From contig NC_045143.1 of the NCBI RefSeq assembly GCF_008831285.2, positions 2,365,503-2,429,502 on the forward strand: a DNA stretch of 64,000 bases, read 5' to 3'. This stretch comes from Nymphaea colorata. Lineage: Eukaryota > Streptophyta > Magnoliopsida > Nymphaeales > Nymphaeaceae. A program made the translations under genes and the position numbers. The notes beneath the pieces are model-generated. The model was not told the DNA's origin, did not search any database, and saw only the letters and a list, made by a program, of their open reading frames with translations. Below are positions 45,866 to 56,200 of this stretch, in pieces (position 1 is the stretch's first letter; each line of letters begins with the position of its first letter).

Positions 45866-46529
45866 ACTTAGCACGCTCTAAGGAGATGGTCAGGTGTTTC
45901 ACTATTAACTGTTTAAAAGTAAAGATTGAATATATATGTCAGCAACCAGTTCTGTTTTAACACAGAATTTTAGTCTTCATTCCTGAAGAGTTACCGGTCT
46001 TAGGGTCGAAATTTGTACAGTGATCGCGGGAAAAAGAATACAAGGAAAGAAGAAGATAAAAGAAGTGAAAAAGTGGGAGGAAGAAAAAGGAGTCGAAAAA
46101 CTGTTTTCCTAACTCATTTTTCAATATCTAAACAAAAAAAAAATCAAAATTCAAGAAAGGTCACAATTTTAATGTCAAAAATCTTATAAAATCTAATTCC
46201 TTCTTCAACATTTATTTATTTATTTATACTTATATTTATTTCCATGCGAGTGTGCAGATACATATTATATATGAATAACAAGTAACTGCTAAAACATGTC
46301 CAACCCAAGTTAAAACCCCGTCCAAAAGAAGCTGCTTATGTGCACACTCCACCAAAAATTATGCACAGGTGCAAGGGGTGTGCACATGACCACTTGGGCA
46401 GCTCGCTTACAATAATTTTGGCGTACATGCAGATACAAAGGTCTTTCACCCAAAAATTTTACTCCTGAAAAGGACCATCTACAAATTGAAAACACAGTTC
46501 TATGGCTGCTGACAAGCCACCACCACCAG

Positions 46530-46566
<37 letters not shown>
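46530..46566. repeat. (TA)n microsatellite
   Basis: About 18 TA units in intergenic DNA. Confidence 0.95.
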
Positions 46567-46571
<5 letters not shown>

Positions 46572-46660
46572 TGGAGGTACTTGTGACAGTTGTGGACATT
46601 GCCGACATGAATACATAAAATTTGCTTCATTTATGTATTGATACTTCCTTCTTTTTTACT

Positions 46661-46738
46661 GTTTATACCTATATAAGTGCTCCTTAAAGTTTGAAACTTG
46701 TTTATACGTATATAAGTGCTCCTTAAAGTTTGAAACTT
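46661..46738. repeat. Tandem duplication, 39-bp period
   Basis: Two units starting 'gtttatac' at 46,661 and 46,700, with one visible mismatch. A TA/GT/GA compound microsatellite follows at about 46,780-46,812. Confidence 0.88.
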
Positions 46739-46819
46739 AAATAAAGAGCGTCTCTTAGAATTTTTTTGTGATAGATAGATATATATATATATATGTGTGT
46801 GTGAGAGAGAGAAGCTGAC

Positions 46820-48063
46820 TATCAGTTCTGATGATAAGGCGAGACTGTGAAGAACATGCCTACTGCCATTCGTACTCTTCAGGCCTTCGGCTCAGATTTC
46901 GATCACAAACCCGAGTCAAGGATATGATCTCTCCATAAAACGATTCGGGGTGCTGAACTGTGCTTTAGCAGAAGCGGACTGTAACTCCGACCTCGGTTTG
47001 CTCATCTCAAACAACGTGGTGTGGCTGGGTGGATTCCAACAGTCATTCAAGGAAGACATCAGTATTCTGATTTTCAGGGTACTATTGAATGGCGAGGCCG
47101 AAGACCGCTACCGTTTTTCGGTCTGCTCTCGGGGTGGAGGCCTGTTTCGAAATCTATGTAAAACTATAATCCACCCATCAATAAGAATGTACTAGCCACC
47201 ATTTGCAGTAAAAAAAGTTAGCACTCTATATGAATCAAACTACCAGTGGGACTTTCACCCAACCAGCTACGCGCTAAAACCCTTTGAGCTTAATTCTCTT
47301 CAGGCAAGGCAAAGCTAAAAATTCTTCGTTGAGGAAGAATAATCCAAAAGGCCTTAAACCTTTTAAATGCATAATGAGATTGAGAACCTTTTAAATACAT
47401 AGATTGAGAGGTAGTAGTTAAAAATGGGGTTCAGCATTGATTCATGCATAAAATAAATAAATAGTTGTAGATAACCACTATATAAATGAAATACATAATT
47501 TTGTGGGTGGTGTGTAGGCAAATTGTCCACACAAGCCTATTACCTTGATAGGGGCTGTGTCCTGGAGTTTTAACTATCTATCATCATCATCATTGTCACC
47601 ACCATCGTCTTCACTTGCGATCATTGTCACTTCTCAACGCCGACCCAGAAAAGTGCATGACATTAATGAAAGTAAAGAAGTTTGCAAAGCAACTAGCATC
47701 TACAGCTGGGTCCTTCCAATCCTTTTGCTTTATTAATTGCACTTAGAAAGCCAACATCAACAAAACTACACATACAGATATAATACATATACGCTGACAG
47801 CAACATTCGCAGGAACACCAACAACGCGGCGCGCAAGATCAATAATAATAACTAAGTTCAATTATTTCACCGGTAGATCTTGTAATAATGTCGCATCTTC
47901 ATGCATCCATTCATGAAAGTGTGCTGTTGGGTCCCCATCGACTGTCCAAGCAATTAAGCTTCTGCCTTCTAGCTCGCTCACTTCCTCGGGAACGGATCGG
48001 CCTCCCGGTTCGACCTTTTGTAATTTTGTGCTGTATCGAATCGGAAACGATTCTGGTTCACCA
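46820..48063. other. Intergenic, no gene recognised
   Basis: Small open frames on both strands lack recognisable features. The right end may be the 3' flank of the minus-strand KCS gene. Confidence 0.45.
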
Positions 48064-48077
48064 TTTATTTGTTTATT
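48064..48077 (-). terminator. Possible KCS polyadenylation signals
   Basis: Read on the minus strand, two AATAAA hexamers overlap this segment, about 210-220 nt after the KCS stop codon. Distance and motif fit a plant near-upstream element; no transcript evidence. Confidence 0.4.
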
Positions 48078-48286
48078 CCAACAACCCATTTACCCTCTTC
48101 AGGGCCCAAAATAAATTGCAATTCCTACTCAAGCTTATCTCTACACATCCCATCAAACCTCAACCTGTTTGCCAGTAAGAAAGATTGAAAAAGGAGAAGT
48201 AAAGAAAACACTTAAACAAGTCACGTCTAAGATACCACAATCTTCTTCCATTGAAGGATCTCGTTTAGCTCTCTAGCTCCCACCAT

Positions 48287-49699
48287 TCACCATGCCTTTA
48301 ATGGATACCTGTGGATGCAGTCAGCCCAAGGGTTGGTCGAGTCAGGAGATGAGTCCCTCATGGCTTTCCAAACCAGCGAGCCCACCTTGAACCCAGTGCC
48401 GAACGCCAGCATCCACACCTTGTCCCCTTTCTTCACCCTTTGCTTGGCCTCGAAGTAGGCGTACTCGTAGAACACCAGGCTAGAGGACGTGTTTCCGAAC
48501 CGGTGCAGCGTCATCCGGGACGGCTCGGTGACATGATCGCCGAGCTTCAGCACCCGTGAGATGTTCTCGATCACGGCCTTCCCGCCTGTGTGGACGCATA
48601 TGTGCTCGAACGCGGTCGTGAAGTCCGGCACCTGAGGCTTCGCGGCGTCGGCGCCGAGCAGCCTGGACTTGAGGCTGGCGTAGGAGTAGGCGAGCAGCTG
48701 GGAGTATGGCAGCACCCGTGGCGCCAGCGTTCGGATGTGCGCCCGCAGGCCCTCCCCGGCAACCCGGATCAGGTCCTTGGTGAGCGCGAACCCGGCGGTG
48801 CCCTGCTCGTCCTCCTCCTGGAACGCCGCCCTGTAGGACCGGTCGTCTGCGCCGTGGTGGGTTCTCAGCCACCGGACGAGTTCCAGCTTGACAGAGCCGG
48901 TGCGCTGGTTGGTCATGAGGGCGGCGGCCGCTCCTTGTCGGAAGATGCAGTTGGTCACGAGCATGGACCGATTGTCGCCGAAGTACCAGTTGAGGCTGAT
49001 GCTCTCGGTGACAACAACAAGCGCGTAGGATGGTTTCCGCTCCCTGCGGAGTAGCCGGCCGGCGAGGTCTACGGCCATGACGCCGGAGCCGCAGCCCATG
49101 CCGCTGAGGTTGAAGGTGCGAACCGATTCTTTTAGGCCGAACCGGTTCACTATCATGGACGTAGGAGACGGGGATGGGGACATAACACCGCACGTGACTA
49201 TGACGTGGTCAATGTCGGAAGCCGAGACGCCTGTCTTGGCGAGCAGGTCCGAAACGGCACCATACATGCCCTGCTCGAGCTCTTCGAGGGCGGCGGCGTG
49301 CCGATTCGTGGTGTCATCGTTGTTCAAGATGTATGGCGGCAGGTAGGTCTCGTCGCCAAGCCCCGACTTCCGGTAGATTCCCTTCATGAACTGATCGCTC
49401 GCCGGCGTGACGCGGTCGCTCCGGCTGAGAATGTACTCGCACACTTCGAAGCTGGCCTTCTGGTCGAAGTCCGGCTTGAAGCAGGAGTAGTCGACCATGA
49501 AGACCCGAAGAGGTCTGGACCTAATGTACAGGAAGAGGGCCAGGAAGGTGCACCACAGCACGGCCCAGGAGACGTGCCTGTGCTGGTCAAGCATGTAGTG
49601 CACCAGGGTAGAGGAAGAGAGGGCATGTAGAAATAGTGACAGAACCAAGAGGGAAGCAAATGAAGTTTGCAGAACTTGAATACTTGCGAGTTTCCTCAT
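48287..49699 (-). CDS. 3-ketoacyl-CoA synthase (KCS)
   Basis: Intronless gene for 470 residues, in the normal KCS range. Two N-terminal hydrophobic segments (about 10-30 and 44-58) anchor it in the ER. The FAE1/CUT1-type condensing domain and a C-terminal ACP-synthase-III-like domain follow. Catalytic residues by alignment with FAE1: Cys203 in GMGCGSG, His370 in VHTGGKA and Asn403 in RFGNTSSS; the other conserved histidines (H366, H399 and the HH at 281-282) are present. The enzyme condenses malonyl-CoA with a long-chain acyl-CoA in fatty-acid elongation for waxes, suberin, sphingolipids or seed oil. Chain-length preference and paralogue cannot be told from sequence. Odd points: GMGCGSG where many members have GMGCSAG, and CGVMSPSPSPTSMIVNRFG where NxSxxxPxPSLSAMI is usual. 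GC-rich coding sequence contrasts with the flanks. Confidence 0.95.
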   Translation of the reverse strand: MRKLASIQVLQTSFASLLVLSLFLHALSSSTLVHYMLDQHRHVSWAVLWCTFLALFLYIRSRPLRVFMVDYSCFKPDFDQKASFEVCEYILSRSDRVTPASDQFMKGIYRKSGLGDETYLPPYILNNDDTTNRHAAALEELEQGMYGAVSDLLAKTGVSASDIDHVIVTCGVMSPSPSPTSMIVNRFGLKESVRTFNLSGMGCGSGVMAVDLAGRLLRRERKPSYALVVVTESISLNWYFGDNRSMLVTNCIFRQGAAAALMTNQRTGSVKLELVRWLRTHHGADDRSYRAAFQEEDEQGTAGFALTKDLIRVAGEGLRAHIRTLAPRVLPYSQLLAYSYASLKSRLLGADAAKPQVPDFTTAFEHICVHTGGKAVIENISRVLKLGDHVTEPSRMTLHRFGNTSSSLVFYEYAYFEAKQRVKKGDKVWMLAFGTGFKVGSLVWKAMRDSSPDSTNPWADCIHRYPLKAW

Positions 49700-49869
49700 C
49701 TTGGCACCTCTCTCTCTCTTTCTCTCTCACAATGTGGAATAGGCAATAGCCGCGGAAGAAGTTTGGTGGCTTGTTAAAGGGCCGGCCCAGGAGGTATCTT
49801 TATCTGGTAGAAGATCTGTATGCAGGAACTTCTTAGATTTGATGAGGCAAAGGGAGGGGGAGGTGGGGG

Positions 49870-49877
49870 TATATATA
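49870..49877 (-). promoter_or_regulatory. TATA box of KCS gene
   Basis: The minus strand reads CACTATATATACCCCC. The box lies about 170 bp before the ATG, so the expected leader is about 140 nt. A CT-rich tract sits just before the start codon. Confidence 0.65.
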
Positions 49878-49949
49878 GTGTGAGGAAACGGGACGTCGAG
49901 TGTTTGATACAGTAGATCATAGCTTCTTTCTTTTAGCTTCACCATTAAA

Positions 49950-50984
49950 ACTCGCTGACAACTGTACAGGGGCTAATAATGCGAGTGCTTGGAGGAAGAA
50001 AGAGAAATTGAATGACAATGGAGAGTTTCTGGTAGGAGCTTATCTCTCAATCTTTCTTTGTTAATAATAATATCAATGATGATATACTGTTGTTATTTAA
50101 AATCTTTAAAGAGAGAGAGAGTAGGACACAGTAGATTGAACACCCCATGCATGCATGGGTTTGGTTAACGTTGCCTGTCACCTCTGCCCCACCGTATCTG
50201 TCACTTTGTCGTGCAGCAGAAAAGAGAAGATGTCTCATAAAGGAGTCGATCTTTTTCTATTAACATCATCGTCTGTAAAATTGCAGCAGTCGCTTTTCTT
50301 TACGAGTCCAAGCATCAAATGCTTGACCTAACGCATTTAACACTATATTCATTATCATCATTAGCTTCTCTAATTGTCGATCCATGTCTCATGGCATTTA
50401 AAGCTAGCTAGTACGAAATATAGAGGATACTAATCCAGCTACATATAATTTATGAAAATATGAAAGATATTTCTTCAGAAAACAGTATGATCTACGTCCC
50501 CTACAACTAACATTCATTTTTAAAACTAATGACATATACATAAACAGATAGAAGTAGATCAAGTTGAGAAGGAACGGCTGTGGCGGCAACTGTCAGGCCC
50601 TTTGAAATTAGCAGTTGACTTGGCCATTCACGTGGAAGGGAGAGGTGATGCTCAATAAAATAATGGTGATAGGTCAACTTCCTTCTACTCCCAACTTCGA
50701 CCTCCCAACAGGCCATGTGGATCTCCTGGTGATTATAATAACTTCAAAAGAGGAAAAATATTCCACGCTATTTGTTATATGTGGCTAACGTGGCTCTCAA
50801 ACATCCACTCCTTGGAGATCAAACAGCAGTCCCCTGCTGATATTATGCTTCATTTTCTTTCTTTCTTTTTTTTTGTGGTTCTTGTCGTTCTGAGAAATTC
50901 TTGGAAAAGTGTTTTTTATTTTGTTATTGTTATGAAAAATGTGACCGTCATCAATGGGTCCATGTCAATATATCTGATGATTAT
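49950..50984. other. Intergenic, upstream of KCS
   Basis: GA run near 50,110-50,120 and a near-palindromic 'catgcatgcatg' at about 50,147-50,158, a possible RY-type element (CATGCA). No gene recognised. Confidence 0.4.
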
Positions 50985-51380
50985 TGGATATCCGACCAAT
51001 TAGATTTGAAAAAATCGGATATGAAAAATAATTTAATATCCGATAAAAAAATGGATCGGATTTGGATTTAATAAATGGCATCCGATCGGATTATGATTTG
51101 AATTTGGATATACATAAATGTCTTACCGGATTCAGATTGAATTCATTTTTACACAAATATTTTGTATCTAATGTTATTAAACTTTGAAAGTTGGCAAAAT
51201 CCGGTTCAAAATTTGGATTTGGATTCAGATACAAATATAAAAATCTGATTCAGATTGTAAATTTGGATTTGGATATGACCTTTTTTATTTAAATTCAATT
51301 CCGAATATGTGAATATCCGAAAGAGCAAATATGATTAAGGATATATTTGATCCCAATCTGAGCTATTGACATCCCTAAGT
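50985..51380. repeat. Dispersed AT-rich repeat, family A, copy 3
   Basis: Shares ordered motifs with 1-350 and 27,140-27,600: 'ggatcggatttggattta', 'ggatatacataaatgtc', 'ggttcaaaatttggattt' and 'gattaaggatatatttga', ending 'ttgacatccct'. A short additional fragment lies near 54,040-54,130. Confidence 0.6.
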
Positions 51381-52374
51381 ACGCTATAACATGATTTTGC
51401 ATAAGTGGGTGCGGTCAAATTTTGTGGTTGTTGTGAACAAAGTGTGCTCTTGAATTTGGACCGAGTGCCCATCGATACCCACTGCGAGTTCACATTTCCA
51501 TTCACGTAGGCCAAATTATTCGTTATATTAATGCGTGTTGCTCAAACTTGGTCTAGCTGTGTTCATTAGGAGCCCATCTCGGCTCCTCAAAGTGATCAAG
51601 GTGACCTGCCTAGGCTCAAGTAACTTGGTTGGGTTGAGTTGCCTCGCTTCTTCATTAGTACTTTCTTATGCATGTGCAAGGTCGTGCTAAGTTGACCTGA
51701 CTAAGGCCCGGTGGGGTGGGCTAGCCCAGCTGGACGCAGTCATTCCATCATCAATAGAGCTTACTTAGGAGCATGCGTTTGTAAATTGGATTGCTCAAAG
51801 AAAATGTACAATAAATTTTTATATTTCAAATTGATATCCAGCAGTAAATATATATGTTCCGGCAAACAGCTGCAAAGGATAGGCCCTGGTACTACGTATG
51901 TTGACTTAATGCATTTTAGACCTTAAAATATTGGTCTAATAAATAGCTAGCTCTCGTTAAGGCATGACCGATGGTATATGGTTCGATTCTCATGGGCATC
52001 CTTCTCCATGTGGAAAAAAAAAAGAAAAATCTAATGTGTCGCACTTCTAAGCTTGAGGATTCAAACTTCTAAAACTAAAATATCCTTGAGCAATGTTTTA
52101 TGTTTGGTAATAAGAACACTAACACGGTGTTTTATGAATATGTTCTAAAAATTGAAGCAATTTTTATTGCGACAGATTTATGAATTCTCATTGCATATTT
52201 TGCCACTGCATATTTTTAGTTAAATCTTTCTTCTTCTTCCTTTTCTTTTATGTGGTGGAGAGAGGGGGTGTTGGTTTAACCATTTTAAATTTGAGCAGCT
52301 AGCTAGAGAATCTGAGCCCTTACTAGTTGCTCAATAATGTTGGTTTTATTACGAAGGATCCATACGGTTCTCAT
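51381..52374. other. Intergenic, nothing recognised
   Basis: Words such as 'ctcggctcctcaaagtg' and 'aacttggttgggttgagttg' suggest decayed repeat sequence. No gene. Confidence 0.4.
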
Positions 52375-52540
52375 GAGAGGTGGAGCCAACCCCTTAATTT
52401 TTTTTTTTTAATTTACGTATAAATTTTAAATATAAATATTATATAAAATTTTTGAAAAATGATATTTTGCCTTGTCAAAATTTTGAAACCATAATTCACC
52501 CTTTTCCTCCCCATAAAAAATTTTTATCTCTGCGCCCAGT
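52375..52540. repeat. Dispersed repeat, family B
   Basis: 'gaggtggagccaacccctta', an A/T core, 'ttgtcaaaattttgaaacca', then 'aaaaatttttatctctgcgc'. Opposite orientation to the copy at 45,710. Confidence 0.6.
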
Positions 52541-53045
52541 TCTTATTCTTATTATCCAATAAATTGAACAGTGCAAAAGGAGCATTTATTTGGATATCAT
52601 ATTTAAAAAATGAAAAAAAGTACCATTGCATTAAAATGAGGGAGATGAAAAAAATGCAGCCTGGTTAGTTAACGCACGCCAGCTCTCAATTCACATTAAT
52701 AGAATTCATTGTTTTCTTGGGCCCTCTTTTGAATGCGTACCCAACTTGATACAATATCTTATCTTGTTATCCCTGCATCAATTTTTTACTTCTTTTTGCC
52801 TTTTCATAGACAAGCTGTATCTGGGAAGACACCTACCGCCATTCAAGGAGATGGTGTCACATTTTCCAGAAAAATGAAATTTGAGCAAGTTGCATATAGG
52901 AGACCCTTTTCACCATGAATGTATAAATCCATAACTGTGATCCATATTGGCCATTTCGTTACCGCTGGATACGGCTGGTATGACATTTGTCTGGTATACA
53001 TCAGTCAATAAGTAAAAGTGACATATTATTGTATGTCAATCTAAA

Positions 53046-53286
53046 CTTAAAAGCAAATTAGAACTTTAGAGATATAATAAAGGCATGATCGGTTTTACAC
53101 GAAAGACAGTTTCTCTTAAGTAAAAATTTAAGCTTAAAAGCAAATCAAAACTTTAGAGATATAAAGGCATGATCAGACAGCTTCTCTTAAGTAAAAATTT
53201 AAGCTTAAAAGCAAATCAGAACTTTAGAGATATAAAGGCATGATCGGTTTTACACGAAAGACTGTTTCTCTTAGCTAAAAATTTGA
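53046..53286. repeat. Three-unit tandem repeat, 87/71-bp spacing
   Basis: Units start at 53,046, 53,133 and 53,204 with 'cttaaaagcaaat'. The middle unit lacks 'ggttttacacgaaa', which explains the shorter spacing. Confidence 0.85.
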
Positions 53287-54825
53287 AAAAAAGAGACATA
53301 TGGGTCCCTCGATACTGCAACCCAATAAAAAAAGTATTGGGGATTAACTCATGCAGGCTTCAATGAGAATGACTCGGTGCCTGCAACACATATACGCCAA
53401 AGACAAAAAAAGTATGGAGTATGGGTATTTTAGAAAATATTTATAAAAAAAAAGATTTTTTTTTTTTTTAGTCTTTTAACTAAGCTCTCTTTTGTTATTA
53501 ACCAAAAGTGATTTAGTCATTAACCATACGAGGCATGTACCAGTACTACAGAGACCAACCTCAAATTGCTTGTGTACATATATTAATATCTACTTATTCA
53601 TATATTGGGGCCTCTCATTTATTTTAACATACATCAGAATAGTCTGAAGCTTTTTCCATTAATGCCGCTCGACCAAAAGCTTGTGATGAAGTTTTCTCTC
53701 TAGAAGGAACACATAAGAAAGTTAGGAATCTAGAGAACTCCTCAAGCTAATTTTAGAGGCTCTTGCGTGATAAAAAGTCGACCGCATTCAATGGAAAGAA
53801 ACAAAGGAAGGGGACTATAATTCAAACAATAACTCGAAGTCCCAAGTACAAAACTGTTCTCGTTAATTTCATGTGGGCTCCAAATGAACACCTATGCATT
53901 TCTAGGATATATACATATGATTAGAAGACGCACACAAATTCCAAACTCCAACTCCTAGTTCCCAAACTAAGAGAAAAGCTCCCAGTAGGAGAACCAAGGA
54001 TATGTGTAACGTTTTGAGTAGGCGCTTTAGAGGAAGGGAATCATATTTGAATCGGATATATCCTTAATTCTGATATTTACATATTTAGATTCAAATTCAG
54101 ATTTGAATACAAATAAAGAAAAGTGGTAACTGGCCGAATTCAATGTGACATAAAAAGTTATAGATTTCTTTGGTAGGTAGGCCGACAATTTCATGCTCAC
54201 GTCGAGAGGAAGAAAGTGTCCCCGTTCACTCCCCTTTTTGAGCAGCAGAGCATAATCAGACTCTTTAATTAGGAACCTACCCACTTTCTAAGCATCTTTT
54301 AGTTATACGTATAAGATCAAACCTGGTTATATACGCCGTACTGGTGCATGAAAATATAGTGCACCAATATAGTTAATGACAAAAATGCCCCCATTTGAAT
54401 AGAAAAAAAAAGTTTTTGTATGAAAAAATATATATATAACGGTAAAATGACTCAAGAGGACACTTTTTTTCTAATAAAAAATGCCCCATTTTTTTCTTTG
54501 TGCGTGCACTGGCACATGCAACTCAAGCTCATGTATGATTATTGCCCACAACGGCAAACTTGACCCCGTTTATGACAAGAAACAAAAGCAGATGCACATG
54601 GGTTTCTTCAACTCAGCACAGCCACTAAGTTGGACGGGGGAGTTGGGTTTCTACATGTCCACGTTCGTCGGGTTTCTATATGTCCACGTTCGTTGGGCTT
54701 CCTGCCGACGTACTGGGACAATGGATACAGCTACCTTCGAATGCAGTTGGGATCTAGTCATGAAAATTAATGCCAAAGAAAATTGTCAAAATATGGTTCG
54801 AATCCAATTTCTTTTGATGGTGTGT

Positions 54826-54830
<5 letters not shown>
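53287..54830. other. Intergenic with small duplications
   Basis: Contains two 25-bp units starting at 54,645 and 54,670 ('gggtttcta-atgtccacg') and a fragment of repeat family A near 54,040-54,130. No gene recognised. Confidence 0.45.

Positions 54831-54833
<3 letters not shown>

Positions 54834-54922
<89 letters not shown>
54834..54922. repeat. (TA)n(GA)n compound microsatellite
   Basis: TA units to about 54,882, then GA units to about 54,922 with one interruption. Confidence 0.95.
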
Positions 54923-55260
54923 TTGGTAGATACTAGACCACTTACGGATTAAAAACCAGACCCCTTAAATTTGTTTTAAAAGTTTGTTAAATAAGAACAT
55001 TCTAATGTGTTTATAAATACTAATTTAATATAAATCATGTTTCAGTTACAAAATTGATCTTTCTACTACCAAAGTTTTGATATTACAAGAGCCATTAAAT
55101 TTTTTATTATTAAAAAATATTATTTAACAAACAACCAAGCTTAATCAATATGTTTCTCACCAAACCACTTTTATGATCATGTCTGTAGGTAAGTTTGCAA
55201 AAACAAAACTTAATAATTAATTTTAATGGGCCTAGTTTTTGTCTCTTACCCAAGTGGTTT

Positions 55261-55264
<4 letters not shown>

Positions 55265-55300
<36 letters not shown>
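55265..55300. repeat. (TA)n microsatellite
   Basis: About 17 TA units in intergenic DNA. Confidence 0.95.
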
Positions 55301-55303
<3 letters not shown>

Positions 55304-55384
55304 ACTTGAAAAAAAAGGACTGGTTTTGCTTCCCAAACACAAACTAAAGGTCTTGTATATATATACATATGCACACACTAGTAG

Positions 55385-56200
55385 AACCAGAAAATTTTGA
55401 ATGGAGGGGACACTGATTCAATAGCTTTAATGTTTTTTAGGGGCACCTGTATATATAAACAATCAAATATATTAAATTGTTAATGAAAAAATAAATGAAC
55501 TTTATGAGGCTGGTGTGCTGTCATGTGGCCCGGCCACTATATAACAATGTGTGTGTGTATGTATAGAAAAACAGGTGACCACCAAACTCTTACACCCTAT
55601 ACTTTGTTGGGAATTATCCGGATCATCTATTCCAAGAAAATTAGACGACAGTGATTAAACTGCAAATATATAACCCAAACCATTCTTCAAGATTCTGAAA
55701 CGCCTTCCAGAAAAAGAAAAAAAAAGTGAGAGAAACAAATGAGTTTCCCTAAACCAAAAGGTTTGTTTCTTTTGATGATATTTTATATTCTTGAAAGAAC
55801 AACTTGGCTTCTATATTTTCAACTTAATGTTCTCCATGTGATCCCCTTGAAATAAATGGTCTAAACGATCCACTTGATATCCAAAATGTGCTGGCATGTA
55901 TTTTCTTTACACATATATGCCTGACTTGGTTAGTTTCTTCAACAAATCCGAAATTGCATGTGATCTTAGCATAACCACTCAAGCCATACCGAGTCATAAG
56001 CAGCACAGCTTAGAGCTAACCCCAACGTCATAGGGGCGGAGGGAGGGGGAGGGCTACCTAGGCCATGGCGTCACCCTAGCCAATTAAAAAAAAATTATAT
56101 TGAAAAAATTAAAAAATTTTAGTTGCATCGTGTATTGTTTAGATTCAAATTCAATTTGGTCCTATCCAGATCCAGAGGTTGAATTGTTCGACCTGCCTCT
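55385..56200. repeat. Two decayed family B copies and spacer
   Basis: A weak copy lies at about 55,385-55,520 ('accagaaaattttgaatgga', 'ggggcac') and a clearer one at about 56,030-56,125 ('ggggcggagg', 'ccctagccaatt', A/T core). The DNA between them holds no recognisable gene. Confidence 0.4.

Noticed and set aside
48480-49659. Frames of 140-237 codons overlapping the KCS gene
   Set aside because: Low-quality Arg/Pro-rich translations in alternative frames of a GC-rich gene.
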